In this document: positions 1 to 6,402 of the stretch, piece after piece
Numbering within the stretch: position 1 is the stretch's first letter
How the letters are laid out: each line of letters starts with the position of its first letter
Origin: an uncultured Clostridia bacterium
Lineage (GTDB): Bacteria; Bacillota; Clostridia; Lachnospirales; Bianqueaceae
Direction of reading: 5' to 3'
DNA: 32,738 nucleotides
NCBI GenBank assembly: GCA_947570515.1
Contig: CANOUM010000003.1
Span: 1-32,738 of the forward strand
Translations under genes and position numbers: made by a program
The notes under the pieces: generated by a model
Database searches by the model: none
What the model saw: the letters and a program-made list of their open reading frames with translations, nothing else
What the model was told of the DNA's origin: nothing

Positions 1-251
1 ACGTCCAGCAGCACGTCTAAGCGCTCAGTGGGCTCGCCATAGCCGCAAAATACAATTTGGCGATAAGAAGACAGATCCCGGCCGCTCAGTTCATCCATCA
101 CTTCCTGAGCAGAAGGTTCATGCTCCAGCCATAAGGAATCAGCGCTGCCAACCGCATCTTTTTTGTTGCGTACGCAGAAGGTGCACGCGCAGGTGCAGCG
201 GTTGGTCAGATTGATATATAGATTGTCGGACAGAGTATATAAAATGCTCAT
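1..251 (-). CDS. TatD-associated radical SAM protein, N-terminal 83 residues (runs off the window)
   Basis: The reverse strand is open from an ATG at 251 to the window edge. The start is preceded by GGAGG at 257-261. Residues C19, C23 and C26 form the CxxxCxxC motif of radical SAM enzymes, which bind a [4Fe-4S] cluster and cleave S-adenosylmethionine. The following FCGYGEPT segment and the short N-terminus resemble the TatD-linked radical SAM family of Firmicutes, a family of unknown reaction usually next to a TatD-type nuclease. The gene follows the ECF S component by 14 bases and is probably cotranscribed with it. The C-terminal part is outside the window, so the neighbour that would confirm the family is not visible. 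Confidence 0.8.
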   Translation of the reverse strand, partial: MSILYTLSDNLYINLTNRCTCACTFCVRNKKDAVGSADSLWLEHEPSAQEVMDELSGRDLSSYRQIVFCGYGEPTERLDVLLD

Positions 252-265
252 AAAAACCTCCAAAG

Positions 266-763
266 CTAATGAAATAAAGTGCGTATTGAAAGATGATCCA
301 GCAGATGTCCTGCTGTAATATACAGACAGGCGCTGATCAGAGGCGGTGCAAGATCCGTGCCCAAACGAATGACGGGGATAAGCCAGTCTTCAAAGAGCAG
401 ACCTGTAGCAATATAATAACCGACCAGATTGATGCACACGGCGAAGACAAGTCCAATGAGATTGCGTTTGCAGATGATGCGCTCGGTACGGGAGGAAAAG
501 CAAAGCGTAATGAGAGCTTTGATTAAGAGAGTAGGCCCTGTCCAAAGAGGAAAGGTAAGAAGGTCGGCAAGACCGGCGCCTATGGCAGCGGCAAAGGCGC
601 CATACGGAAATGGCAACAGGCAGGCGGCCAGAAATATAAAAGCGTCGCCGAAGTGAATATAGCCATTTAGAAATGGAATATGTAGGATATAGGCAGTAAA
701 TACAAAGATGATGGCCGTAAATAATGCAGAAAGTACCAGTGTTTTTGTTTTAAGAGATCGCAT
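266..763 (-). CDS. ECF-type transporter S component, probable vitamin B6 (or related) uptake
   Basis: This is a 165-residue, very hydrophobic protein with about five to six membrane segments, the size and look of ECF transporter substrate-binding S components. The start chosen is the ATG at 763, just after an AAGGAG site. A longer reading from 886 would lie inside the kinase gene and lacks a ribosome binding site. The start overlaps the last 14 bases of the pyridoxal-type kinase gene, so translation is probably coupled. Genes for S components paired with a B6 kinase are often vitamin B6 salvage transporters (PdxU-like), and I infer that role from the pairing. The energising ATPases and T protein are not in the window, so a shared group II module elsewhere would be needed. 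Hydroxymethylpyrimidine is an alternative substrate. Confidence 0.7.
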   Translation of the reverse strand: MRSLKTKTLVLSALFTAIIFVFTAYILHIPFLNGYIHFGDAFIFLAACLLPFPYGAFAAAIGAGLADLLTFPLWTGPTLLIKALITLCFSSRTERIICKRNLIGLVFAVCINLVGYYIATGLLFEDWLIPVIRLGTDLAPPLISACLYITAGHLLDHLSIRTLFH

Positions 764-1637
764 GAGGAAACTCCTTTCCGGAAAGCAGGGAAGAGAGCAG
801 GGGCTCAAAGGCAATCCCGTCTTGTATGGGAATCTGATGCTGCTTTGAATATCGCATGGCCTTGCTGACAAAAGCAGCGGATTCACAAACAGCTTCCCTT
901 AGTGTATAGCCTTGCAGCAGGCGCCCCATTAGCAGCGAGCTAAAAAGATCGCCTGTGCCTACGCGCCTTTCTCCTACAGATTCTGTCCAAACCCACTCGG
1001 GAGCTGTCTGGGGCCGGATGATCAGATTGCCCATTTGATTGCTGCGTAAAATACCGGTAATGACGATGGTTTGACAGCCGAGCGAAAGCAGGCGGGTTGC
1101 CATGTGAAATAGCGTTTCGTCGTCCGGTTCAGGGCAGTAAGGCATATCGGCCAGTCTGGCTGCCTCCGTCAGATTGGGGGTAATCAGATCAGCCATGGCG
1201 ACCAGCTGCTTTAACTGATCACACAGAGAATCGGTATAGGGCGGCGGGATCATGCCATCATCACCCATAACGGGATCAACCAGTACCAATGCCTTTTTAG
1301 CAAAATGCTGAATGAAACCGCGTACAATGTCAATCTGTTTGGCCGAACCCAAGAAACCAGTGTATACGCCATCAAAGGTTAACTGCAAATGTTTCCATTC
1401 TGCCAGATAGGACGGTATTTTCTCGGTATAATCATCGAAGAAAAAGCGGTCAAAGCCGCAGTGACTGGATAAAATGGCCGTGGGCAGGGGACAGCATTGC
1501 AGTCCCAGCACGGAGAGGAGCGGTAACTGCAGCGCCAGAGAACAGCGGCCGAAGCCCGATAAATCATTGACAACGGCAATACGCTTGGGGATAGCTTCTG
1601 ACGTCGTCTGGTTAGCGCTTTGCGCGGTGGATAACAA
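750..1637 (-). CDS. Pyridoxal/pyridoxamine kinase (PfkB/ribokinase superfamily)
   Basis: The 295-residue product is a PdxK/PdxY-type kinase that phosphorylates pyridoxal, pyridoxine or pyridoxamine with ATP in the cytoplasm. It has the N-terminal NDLSGFGRCSL segment typical of clostridial pyridoxamine kinases, a DPVMGDDG motif near residue 120, and the GTGD motif with catalytic Asp at residue 230. The start is TTG at 1637, placed about 7 bases behind a GGAGGGAGGGG ribosome binding site; no better ATG is available. The downstream ECF S component overlaps by 14 bases, which suggests uptake and trapping of B6 vitamers as a unit. A thiD-type hydroxymethylpyrimidine kinase is the main alternative, but length and motifs favour B6. 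Confidence 0.85.
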   Translation of the reverse strand: MLSTAQSANQTTSEAIPKRIAVVNDLSGFGRCSLALQLPLLSVLGLQCCPLPTAILSSHCGFDRFFFDDYTEKIPSYLAEWKHLQLTFDGVYTGFLGSAKQIDIVRGFIQHFAKKALVLVDPVMGDDGMIPPPYTDSLCDQLKQLVAMADLITPNLTEAARLADMPYCPEPDDETLFHMATRLLSLGCQTIVITGILRSNQMGNLIIRPQTAPEWVWTESVGERRVGTGDLFSSLLMGRLLQGYTLREAVCESAAFVSKAMRYSKQHQIPIQDGIAFEPLLSSLLSGKEFPHAIS

Positions 1638-1669
1638 AAAATCCCCTCCCTCCGGTACTATGATTTCTC

Positions 1670-1708
1670 ATTATATCGAAAACTGACCATATTAAAAGTG
1701 TCAGTTTT
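1670..1708 (-). promoter_or_regulatory. Probable pdxK promoter with overlapping 9-base palindrome
   Basis: Read on the minus strand, a TATAAT -10 hexamer lies at 1670-1675, some 30 bases before the kinase ribosome binding site. No good -35 is present at the right distance. Perfect inverted arms AAAACTGAC (1679-1687) and GTCAGTTTT (1700-1708) flank a 12-base centre and cover the spacer and -35 region. This fits an operator, or a weak terminator for the MATE gene that ends at 1741. The choice is inference. Confidence 0.5.
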
Positions 1709-1740
1709 TGAATAATTTATAGTATCAGAGAGAGCGGGAC

Positions 1741-3108
1741 TTAGGCATTCTTAAAAGTTTTTAGCTCAGGCAGAACAATCAGCAGCATACTGATAAAGCA
1801 GGCGAGGCCTCCGATGAAATTGGAGATGGGCTCGGCCATGAATACGCCGTTTGTGCCGAGGCCTGCTATGTGCGGCAGCAGATAAGTGAGCGGCACGACC
1901 ATAATCGCTTTGCGAAACAGGCTGAAAAAGATGGCCTGCTTCTTTTTGCCGAGCGCCTTGAATACGGTCTGGCCAACGGCTTGCAGTGACTGAAATACAA
2001 AAGTCAGAAAATAGAGATGGAGCGCTGGGGCGGCCTTGGGCAGAAGCGCCTCATCCGTGCTAAAAATGGAGATCCAGAGGGCCGGGTTCCATTCGATGAG
2101 CAGCCACATGATGAGGGTGTAAAAAACAGTGATGCCCGTCATCAGAAAGATAGCCTTTCTGACATGCTGCGCCTGTTTGGCGCCGTAATTGTAGCTGATA
2201 ATGGGCGAAGCCCCTTCGACAATCGCGGTAATGGGGGTATCCATGATCTGACGGACTGAAGTGACAATGGTCATGATAGAAATATAAATCTCGCCGCCAA
2301 AGCGCATCAGCATGGTATTGCATGAAATTTGTACAAGGCTGTTGGTACACTGCATGATAAAGAGCGCGCTGCCGAGGCCGATGATATCTCTGGCAAAAGG
2401 AAAATAATCTTTTATATGGATTTCACGTCTAAAAGAAAGTGTAACAGGAAGCCTGTCTCCGCGGATATGGAGAAGAACGAAGAGCGTCGAAAGACCTTGC
2501 GAAATCACGGTTGCGATGGCAGCGCCGGCCACGCCCAGATCCATGACAAAAATGAACAGAGGATCCAGCAGCAAGTTCGAAACAGCGCCAATCACAACGG
2601 ACAGCATCCCGGTATTAGGAAAGCCTTGCGCGTTGATAAAGGGGTTCATACCGGTCGTAATCATAGAAAACAGCGTTCCCAGAAGATAGATGCGCAGATA
2701 GCTCAGAGCGGCCGGCATTGTGAGCGCAGAGGCGCCAAATAGACGCAGCAGCGGCTCTGCAAACAGCTCCCCAAAGAGGGTAATCAAGAAAGCTGTGAGG
2801 CACAGCAGCCGGAAGGCGGTGTTCATGAGTTTTTGCGCCTTTGGCGCTTCGCCGCGGCCCAGTGCCATGGAGAACAGCGGCGCGCCGCCCATGCCATACA
2901 TATTGGTGAAGCCGGTAATGAGCATGATGATGGGAAAGCAGAGACCGACCGCGCCTAAGGCGGCGGAGCCTTCACCGGGGATTCTTCCTATGTAAATTCG
3001 GTCTACAACGCTGTAGAGCAGGCTGAGCATTTGTGCAACCAGCATGGGGAGTGCGGTTTTGGCAATGCCGCGTGCGATCTTGCTGCTGCCGAAGTCGACT
3101 TGTTTCAT
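1741..3108 (-). CDS. MATE family multidrug/toxin efflux transporter
   Basis: The 455-residue product is an integral membrane protein with about 12 membrane segments and two repeated halves, matching the MATE family. These proteins export cationic drugs or metabolites using sodium or proton gradients. The N-terminal segment around residues 15-40 (LPMLVAQMLSLLYSVVDRIYIGRI) is cut here only as a landmark and is characteristic of clostridial MatE domains; the second MatE half begins near residue 240. The ATG at 3108 follows AAAGGAA with about 8 bases spacing. A TTG at 3153 is in frame but lies on the promoter -10 side and has no ribosome binding site. It is transcribed leftwards from its own promoter, divergent from the ArsC-like gene. 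Substrate is unknown. Confidence 0.9.
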   Translation of the reverse strand: MKQVDFGSSKIARGIAKTALPMLVAQMLSLLYSVVDRIYIGRIPGEGSAALGAVGLCFPIIMLITGFTNMYGMGGAPLFSMALGRGEAPKAQKLMNTAFRLLCLTAFLITLFGELFAEPLLRLFGASALTMPAALSYLRIYLLGTLFSMITTGMNPFINAQGFPNTGMLSVVIGAVSNLLLDPLFIFVMDLGVAGAAIATVISQGLSTLFVLLHIRGDRLPVTLSFRREIHIKDYFPFARDIIGLGSALFIMQCTNSLVQISCNTMLMRFGGEIYISIMTIVTSVRQIMDTPITAIVEGASPIISYNYGAKQAQHVRKAIFLMTGITVFYTLIMWLLIEWNPALWISIFSTDEALLPKAAPALHLYFLTFVFQSLQAVGQTVFKALGKKKQAIFFSLFRKAIMVVPLTYLLPHIAGLGTNGVFMAEPISNFIGGLACFISMLLIVLPELKTFKNA

Positions 3109-3153
3109 GGAGCGGGTTCCTTTCTGAAAAAAGTTAATCTGTGTTGCATGCAA

Positions 3154-3182
3154 TTGACAGTATATTATTTTATTGATATAAT
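3154..3182 (+). promoter_or_regulatory. Consensus sigma-A promoter of the ArsC/Spx-like gene
   Basis: TTGACA at 3154-3159 and TATAAT at 3177-3182 are separated by exactly 17 bases. Both hexamers are perfect consensus. The start of transcription should be near 3189, giving a leader of about 25 bases to the gene at 3215. Confidence 0.85.
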
Positions 3183-3187
3183 TTCAA
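3159..3187 (-). promoter_or_regulatory. Near-consensus sigma-A promoter of the MATE gene
   Basis: On the minus strand TTGAAA (3182-3187) and TATACT (3159-3164) are separated by 17 bases. The element covers the same DNA as the plus-strand promoter, so the -35 of each overlaps the -10 of the other. Confidence 0.8.
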
Positions 3188-3214
3188 CCACTTTTAAGTA
3201 AGGAGGAGATCGTG

Positions 3215-3565
3215 ATGCTATTCATACAATACCCTAAGTGTTCTACTTGTCAAAAGGCTAAAAAATGGCTGGATGAGCATGATGTGAGCTATACGGAGCG
3301 TCATATTGTAGAGGAGAATCCTACCTATGATGAGCTGAAGCAGTGGTATGAAAGAAGCGGACTGGCGCTGAAGCGGTTTTTCAATACCAGCGGACTTATG
3401 TATCGAGATATGCAGCTGAAGGATAAGCTGGCGGCTATGAGCGAGGAGGAGCAGCTAAGACTGCTGGCAAGCCATGGCATGCTGGTCAAACGGCCCCTTG
3501 TGGTGACGGAGAAAGCGGTGCTGACCGGATTTAAGGAAGCGGAGTGGGAAGAAAAGCTTTTATGA
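3215..3565 (+). CDS. ArsC/Spx/YffB-like thioredoxin-fold protein
   Basis: The 116-residue product belongs to the arsenate reductase ArsC family. It has the N-terminal CSTC motif (C9 and C12), the position used by the redox centre in this family, and the C-terminal KRPLVV...GF signature with Arg near residue 92. Spx-type proteins use such a CxxC to sense thiol stress on RNA polymerase; YffB/ArsC-type proteins act as glutathione- or thioredoxin-linked reductases. Which applies cannot be decided here. ATG at 3215 is placed 8 bases after GGAGG; a GTG directly before it is an alternative. No arsenic resistance genes are nearby, so a dedicated arsenate role is doubtful. It diverges from the MATE exporter. 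Confidence 0.85.
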   Translation: MLFIQYPKCSTCQKAKKWLDEHDVSYTERHIVEENPTYDELKQWYERSGLALKRFFNTSGLMYRDMQLKDKLAAMSEEEQLRLLASHGMLVKRPLVVTEKAVLTGFKEAEWEEKLL

Positions 3566-3584
3566 ATATTCATCAATAAAGCTA

Positions 3585-3613
3585 TTGAAAAATGCCGGTG
3601 TTGTGGATATAAT
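3585..3613 (+). promoter_or_regulatory. Sigma-A promoter of the Gfo/Idh/MocA gene
   Basis: TTGAAA at 3585-3590 and TATAAT at 3608-3613 have a 17-base spacer. The predicted leader to the ATG at 3666 is about 45 bases and contains the AAGGAG site at 3652-3657. Confidence 0.8.
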
Positions 3614-3665
3614 AAACATAAAGTATCCTTATAAAATGAAGAATTAACGAAAAGGAGATTTATCT

Positions 3666-4727
3666 ATGGATAAGATCAAGGTAGCCGTGATTGGCTGTGG
3701 TACAATTGCCAATTCTGCGCATATTCCTGCGTATATGAAAAATGAAAAGGCACAGATCAAGTATTTCTGTGATATCATTCCGGAACGGGCGCAGAAAGCT
3801 GTGGAGACCTATGGCTGCGGAACGGCGATTACCGATTATCACGAGGCGCTGGTAGATCCTGAAATTCAGGCAATTTCTGTTTGCACCCCCAATAATATGC
3901 ATGCTCAGATTTCTATTGACGCTATGCGTGCCGGCAAGGATGTGCTGTGTGAGAAACCGGCTGCCCGTACTTATCAGGAAGCACTGGAAATGCAGAAGGT
4001 GCAGCATGAGACAGGCCGTATTTTGAATATTGGTGTGGTCAATCGTTTCAACGACAGCGTGAACCGCATCAAAAAGATTATTGATGCTGGAGAGCTGGGA
4101 GAACTGTACAGCATCTATGTCAGCTTCCGCGCGCATCGTTCTATTCCGGGACTCGGCGGCCCCTTCACGACCAAAGCCATTGCAGGCGGCGGCGCGCTGA
4201 TCGACTGGGGCGTTCATTATCTGGATATCGTCATGTACTGCTCCGGAGATCCGAAACCGCTGACGGTTAGCGGAGAAGCCTTCTGCAAGCTGGGTAAAGA
4301 CATGAAGAACTACGTGTATACCAGCATGTGGTCTGAGATGACCAAAGATGTCAACGGCACCTATGACGTAGAGGATTCCGTGGTCGGTATCATTCGTACC
4401 GAGGGGCCGGTAATCACCATTAACGGTGCATGGGCGCAGAATATCGGCGAATCCGAGCCCTATATCGATTTCATGGGTACCAAAGCAGGTATCCGTCTGC
4501 AGTACGGCGGCGGCTTTACCATGTATGGCACCAAGGATGGGGCCCTTACGAAAACGACGCCTACCTACAAGATGACCAATCATTTTGAAAATGAAATCGG
4601 CGCGTTTCTTGACTGCACGCAGACGCGTGAAAAATTGCCGTCTCATATCGATATCAACATCATCACTTCCCGCATGATGCAGGCAATTTACGATTCTTCT
4701 GAAGCACACAAAGAAATTCAGCTATAA
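3666..4727 (+). CDS. Gfo/Idh/MocA family NAD(P)-dependent oxidoreductase
   Basis: The 353-residue cytoplasmic protein begins with a Rossmann fold (AVIGCGTIANSAH, residues 7-19) that binds NAD(P). It carries the family EKP motif at E96-K97-P98 and a D180-x3-H184 pair in the DWGVHYLD segment, where members place their catalytic His. The C-terminal half is the alpha/beta substrate domain. Members oxidise or reduce sugars, inositols and related polyols; the substrate is not deducible. The ATG is 8 bases after AAGGAG. It is the first gene of a plus-strand series that continues, across a terminator-like hairpin, into the serine dehydratase and sulfatase genes. Sugar catabolism partners are absent, so a role on an amino-sugar or sulfated substrate is only a guess. 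Confidence 0.9.
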   Translation: MDKIKVAVIGCGTIANSAHIPAYMKNEKAQIKYFCDIIPERAQKAVETYGCGTAITDYHEALVDPEIQAISVCTPNNMHAQISIDAMRAGKDVLCEKPAARTYQEALEMQKVQHETGRILNIGVVNRFNDSVNRIKKIIDAGELGELYSIYVSFRAHRSIPGLGGPFTTKAIAGGGALIDWGVHYLDIVMYCSGDPKPLTVSGEAFCKLGKDMKNYVYTSMWSEMTKDVNGTYDVEDSVVGIIRTEGPVITINGAWAQNIGESEPYIDFMGTKAGIRLQYGGGFTMYGTKDGALTKTTPTYKMTNHFENEIGAFLDCTQTREKLPSHIDINIITSRMMQAIYDSSEAHKEIQL

Positions 4728-4738
4728 TAAGTCATCGA

Positions 4739-4768
4739 TTGATTGACCGCCGCAGGCGGAAATAAGAT
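4739..4768 (+). promoter_or_regulatory. Weak candidate promoter of sdaAB
   Basis: TTGATT (4739-4744) and TAAGAT (4763-4768) are 18 bases apart. The match is modest. If used, the transcript would start just inside or before the hairpin at 4769, which would leave the hairpin only partly transcribed. Confidence 0.3.
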
Positions 4769-4804
4769 CCGGGTGGTCGCTATGACGGCGGCCGCCCGGT
4801 TTTT
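4769..4804 (+). terminator. Intrinsic terminator or attenuator just before sdaAB
   Basis: Arms at 4769-4780 and 4788-4799 form a 12-pair GC-rich stem with two G-U pairs and a 7-base loop, followed by TTTTT. It sits only 5 bases before the sdaAB ribosome binding site. It could end the oxidoreductase transcript or act conditionally. Upstream CCGCCG (4747-4752) can pair either with GGCGG just after it or with CGGCGG (4786-4791) in the terminator. Confidence 0.75.
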
Positions 4805-4819
4805 AAAATGGAGGTAGGC

Positions 4820-5488
4820 ATGAGAGAAATCAGTGTGTTTGATGTCATTGGCCCCAATATGATCGGGCCGTCCAGTTCACACACCGCAGGGGCTTTGCGT
4901 ATTGCGCTGATGGCTAAAAAGATGGTGCAGGCACCTATTAAAAAGGTAAGGTTTATTCTATACGGTTCTTTTGCACAGACCTATAAAGGGCATGGTACAG
5001 ACAGGGCGCTGCTTGGTGGTATATTGGGATATGATGCAGAGGATAAACGGATTCGTGATTCATTTCAGTATGCTGCCGAGGCTGGTATTGAATATAAATT
5101 CGATGTGAATACGACCAATCGGGAGGTACACCCGAATACGGTGGAAATTCTGATTGATGATGCAGCGGGCGGCCATGTGGAGATTATGGGCGAGTCCATC
5201 GGCGGCGGCAATGCCCTGCTGCGCCGTATCAATGGCATCGAGATCAGCATCACCGGTAACTATCAAACCATGATCATTATGCAGAAGGATGAGCCGGGCG
5301 TGGCTGCACATGTGACCAAATGCTTTTTTGAGGAAGGAATTAATATTGCGTTCCTTAATATCTACCGTGAAAATAAAGGCGAAATTGCTTTTTCGGTCAT
5401 TGAGGCCGACGATGAGCTGCCGGAGTCGCTTGTGGAAAAGGTCAAGGCCTTTCCGGCGATCCAGCAGGTCAACTTGATTCAATTATAA
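4820..5488 (+). CDS. sdaAB: L-serine dehydratase, iron-sulfur dependent, beta subunit
   Basis: The 222-residue subunit pairs with the alpha subunit encoded next to it to deaminate L-serine to pyruvate and ammonia. It has the family N-terminus SVFDVIGPNMIGPSSSHTAG, whose SSSHT segment takes part in substrate and cofactor binding, and a C-terminal ACT regulatory domain from about residue 148. The ATG at 4820 was chosen because GGAGG (4810-4814) lies 5 bases before it and because homologues start one residue from ISVFDVIGP. An in-frame ATG at 4808 overlaps that binding site. The alpha subunit follows after 16 bases. Expression may depend on the hairpin at 4769-4804. Confidence 0.95.
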   Translation: MREISVFDVIGPNMIGPSSSHTAGALRIALMAKKMVQAPIKKVRFILYGSFAQTYKGHGTDRALLGGILGYDAEDKRIRDSFQYAAEAGIEYKFDVNTTNREVHPNTVEILIDDAAGGHVEIMGESIGGGNALLRRINGIEISITGNYQTMIIMQKDEPGVAAHVTKCFFEEGINIAFLNIYRENKGEIAFSVIEADDELPESLVEKVKAFPAIQQVNLIQL

Positions 5489-5504
5489 GGAGAAATAGAA
5501 AACC

Positions 5505-6380
5505 ATGTTAAACTTTGTAAATGGAAAAGAATTGCTGGAAATTTGCCGTCAGCAAAACTGCAGCATTTCCCGGGCAATGATCGAACGGGAAATCCGCTAT
5601 TTCTCCAGTGATGAGGAGAGCATTCGGGCCAGAATGCGGCATTCCTATGACATCATGAAGGAAGCGGTGGAGGAAGGGCAGACACAGGAGATTCATTCCA
5701 TGGGCGGTCTGATTGGCGGAGAAGCAAAAAAGATCACCGCGCGCCGCAAGGAGACGGAGCCCATCTGCGGCAGCATGATTTCAAAAGCCATGTCATACGC
5801 TATGGGCGTATTAGAGGTTAATGCATCCATGGGACTCATTGTAGCAGCGCCGACAGCAGGCAGCTCGGGGGTGATTCCGGGAGTATTTCGGGCGCTGCAG
5901 GAGGAATATCATTTTTCTGATGAGGAGATGATCGAGGCACTGTTTAATGCCGGTGCGGTAGGATATTTGATCACTTATAATGCAACGGTTGCCGGCGCTG
6001 AAGGAGGCTGTCAGGCGGAGATTGGCGCAGCGGCGGCCATGGCGGCATCAGCAGCCGTACAGCTGATGGGCGGTACCCCCAAGCAGTGTTTGGAGGCTGC
6101 CAGTTCGGTGATCGGCACCATGCTGGGGCTGGTCTGCGATCCGATTGGAGGCCTTGTGGAAGCGCCCTGTCAGAAGCGCAATGCGGTTGGCGCCTCTAAT
6201 GCACTGGTCTGTGCGGAAATGACGCTGAGCGGCGTGGGCAATCTGATCCCGTTTGACGAGATGGTAGAAGCCATGTATAAAGTTGGACGCAGCCTTCCCT
6301 ACGAGCTGCGTGAAACGGCGCTGGGCGGCGTGGCCGCAACACCGACGGCCTGTGAGCTCTGCGGAAAATGCATTCAATAA
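5505..6380 (+). CDS. sdaAA: L-serine dehydratase, iron-sulfur dependent, alpha subunit
   Basis: The 291-residue alpha subunit carries the oxygen-sensitive [4Fe-4S] cluster that activates serine. Cysteines C169 (GGCQAEIG), C211 (VCDPIGG) and C222 (APCQKRN) have the 42 and 11 residue spacings known for the cluster ligands of the single-chain Legionella enzyme. Three more cysteines, C283, C286 and C289, sit at the extreme C-terminus; in the Legionella enzyme a C-terminal Cys folds into the active site as a fourth ligand, so C289 could act similarly (inference). The ribosome binding site AAGGAG is 12 bases upstream, slightly far. The sulfatase follows after 22 bases, which suggests one operon. 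Confidence 0.95.
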   Translation: MLNFVNGKELLEICRQQNCSISRAMIEREIRYFSSDEESIRARMRHSYDIMKEAVEEGQTQEIHSMGGLIGGEAKKITARRKETEPICGSMISKAMSYAMGVLEVNASMGLIVAAPTAGSSGVIPGVFRALQEEYHFSDEEMIEALFNAGAVGYLITYNATVAGAEGGCQAEIGAAAAMAASAAVQLMGGTPKQCLEAASSVIGTMLGLVCDPIGGLVEAPCQKRNAVGASNALVCAEMTLSGVGNLIPFDEMVEAMYKVGRSLPYELRETALGGVAATPTACELCGKCIQ

Positions 6381-6402
6381 ATGATAAGGAGGAGGAAACA
6401 AA

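Noticed and set aside
266..886. ECF S component starting at 886
   Set aside because: The extra 41 residues are low-complexity translation of the kinase gene in another frame; ATG 763 has an AAGGAG site.
3660..4709. A 349-codon open frame on the minus strand
   Set aside because: It is an exact antisense shadow of the Gfo/Idh/MocA gene, has no ribosome binding site, and its translation shows no family motifs.
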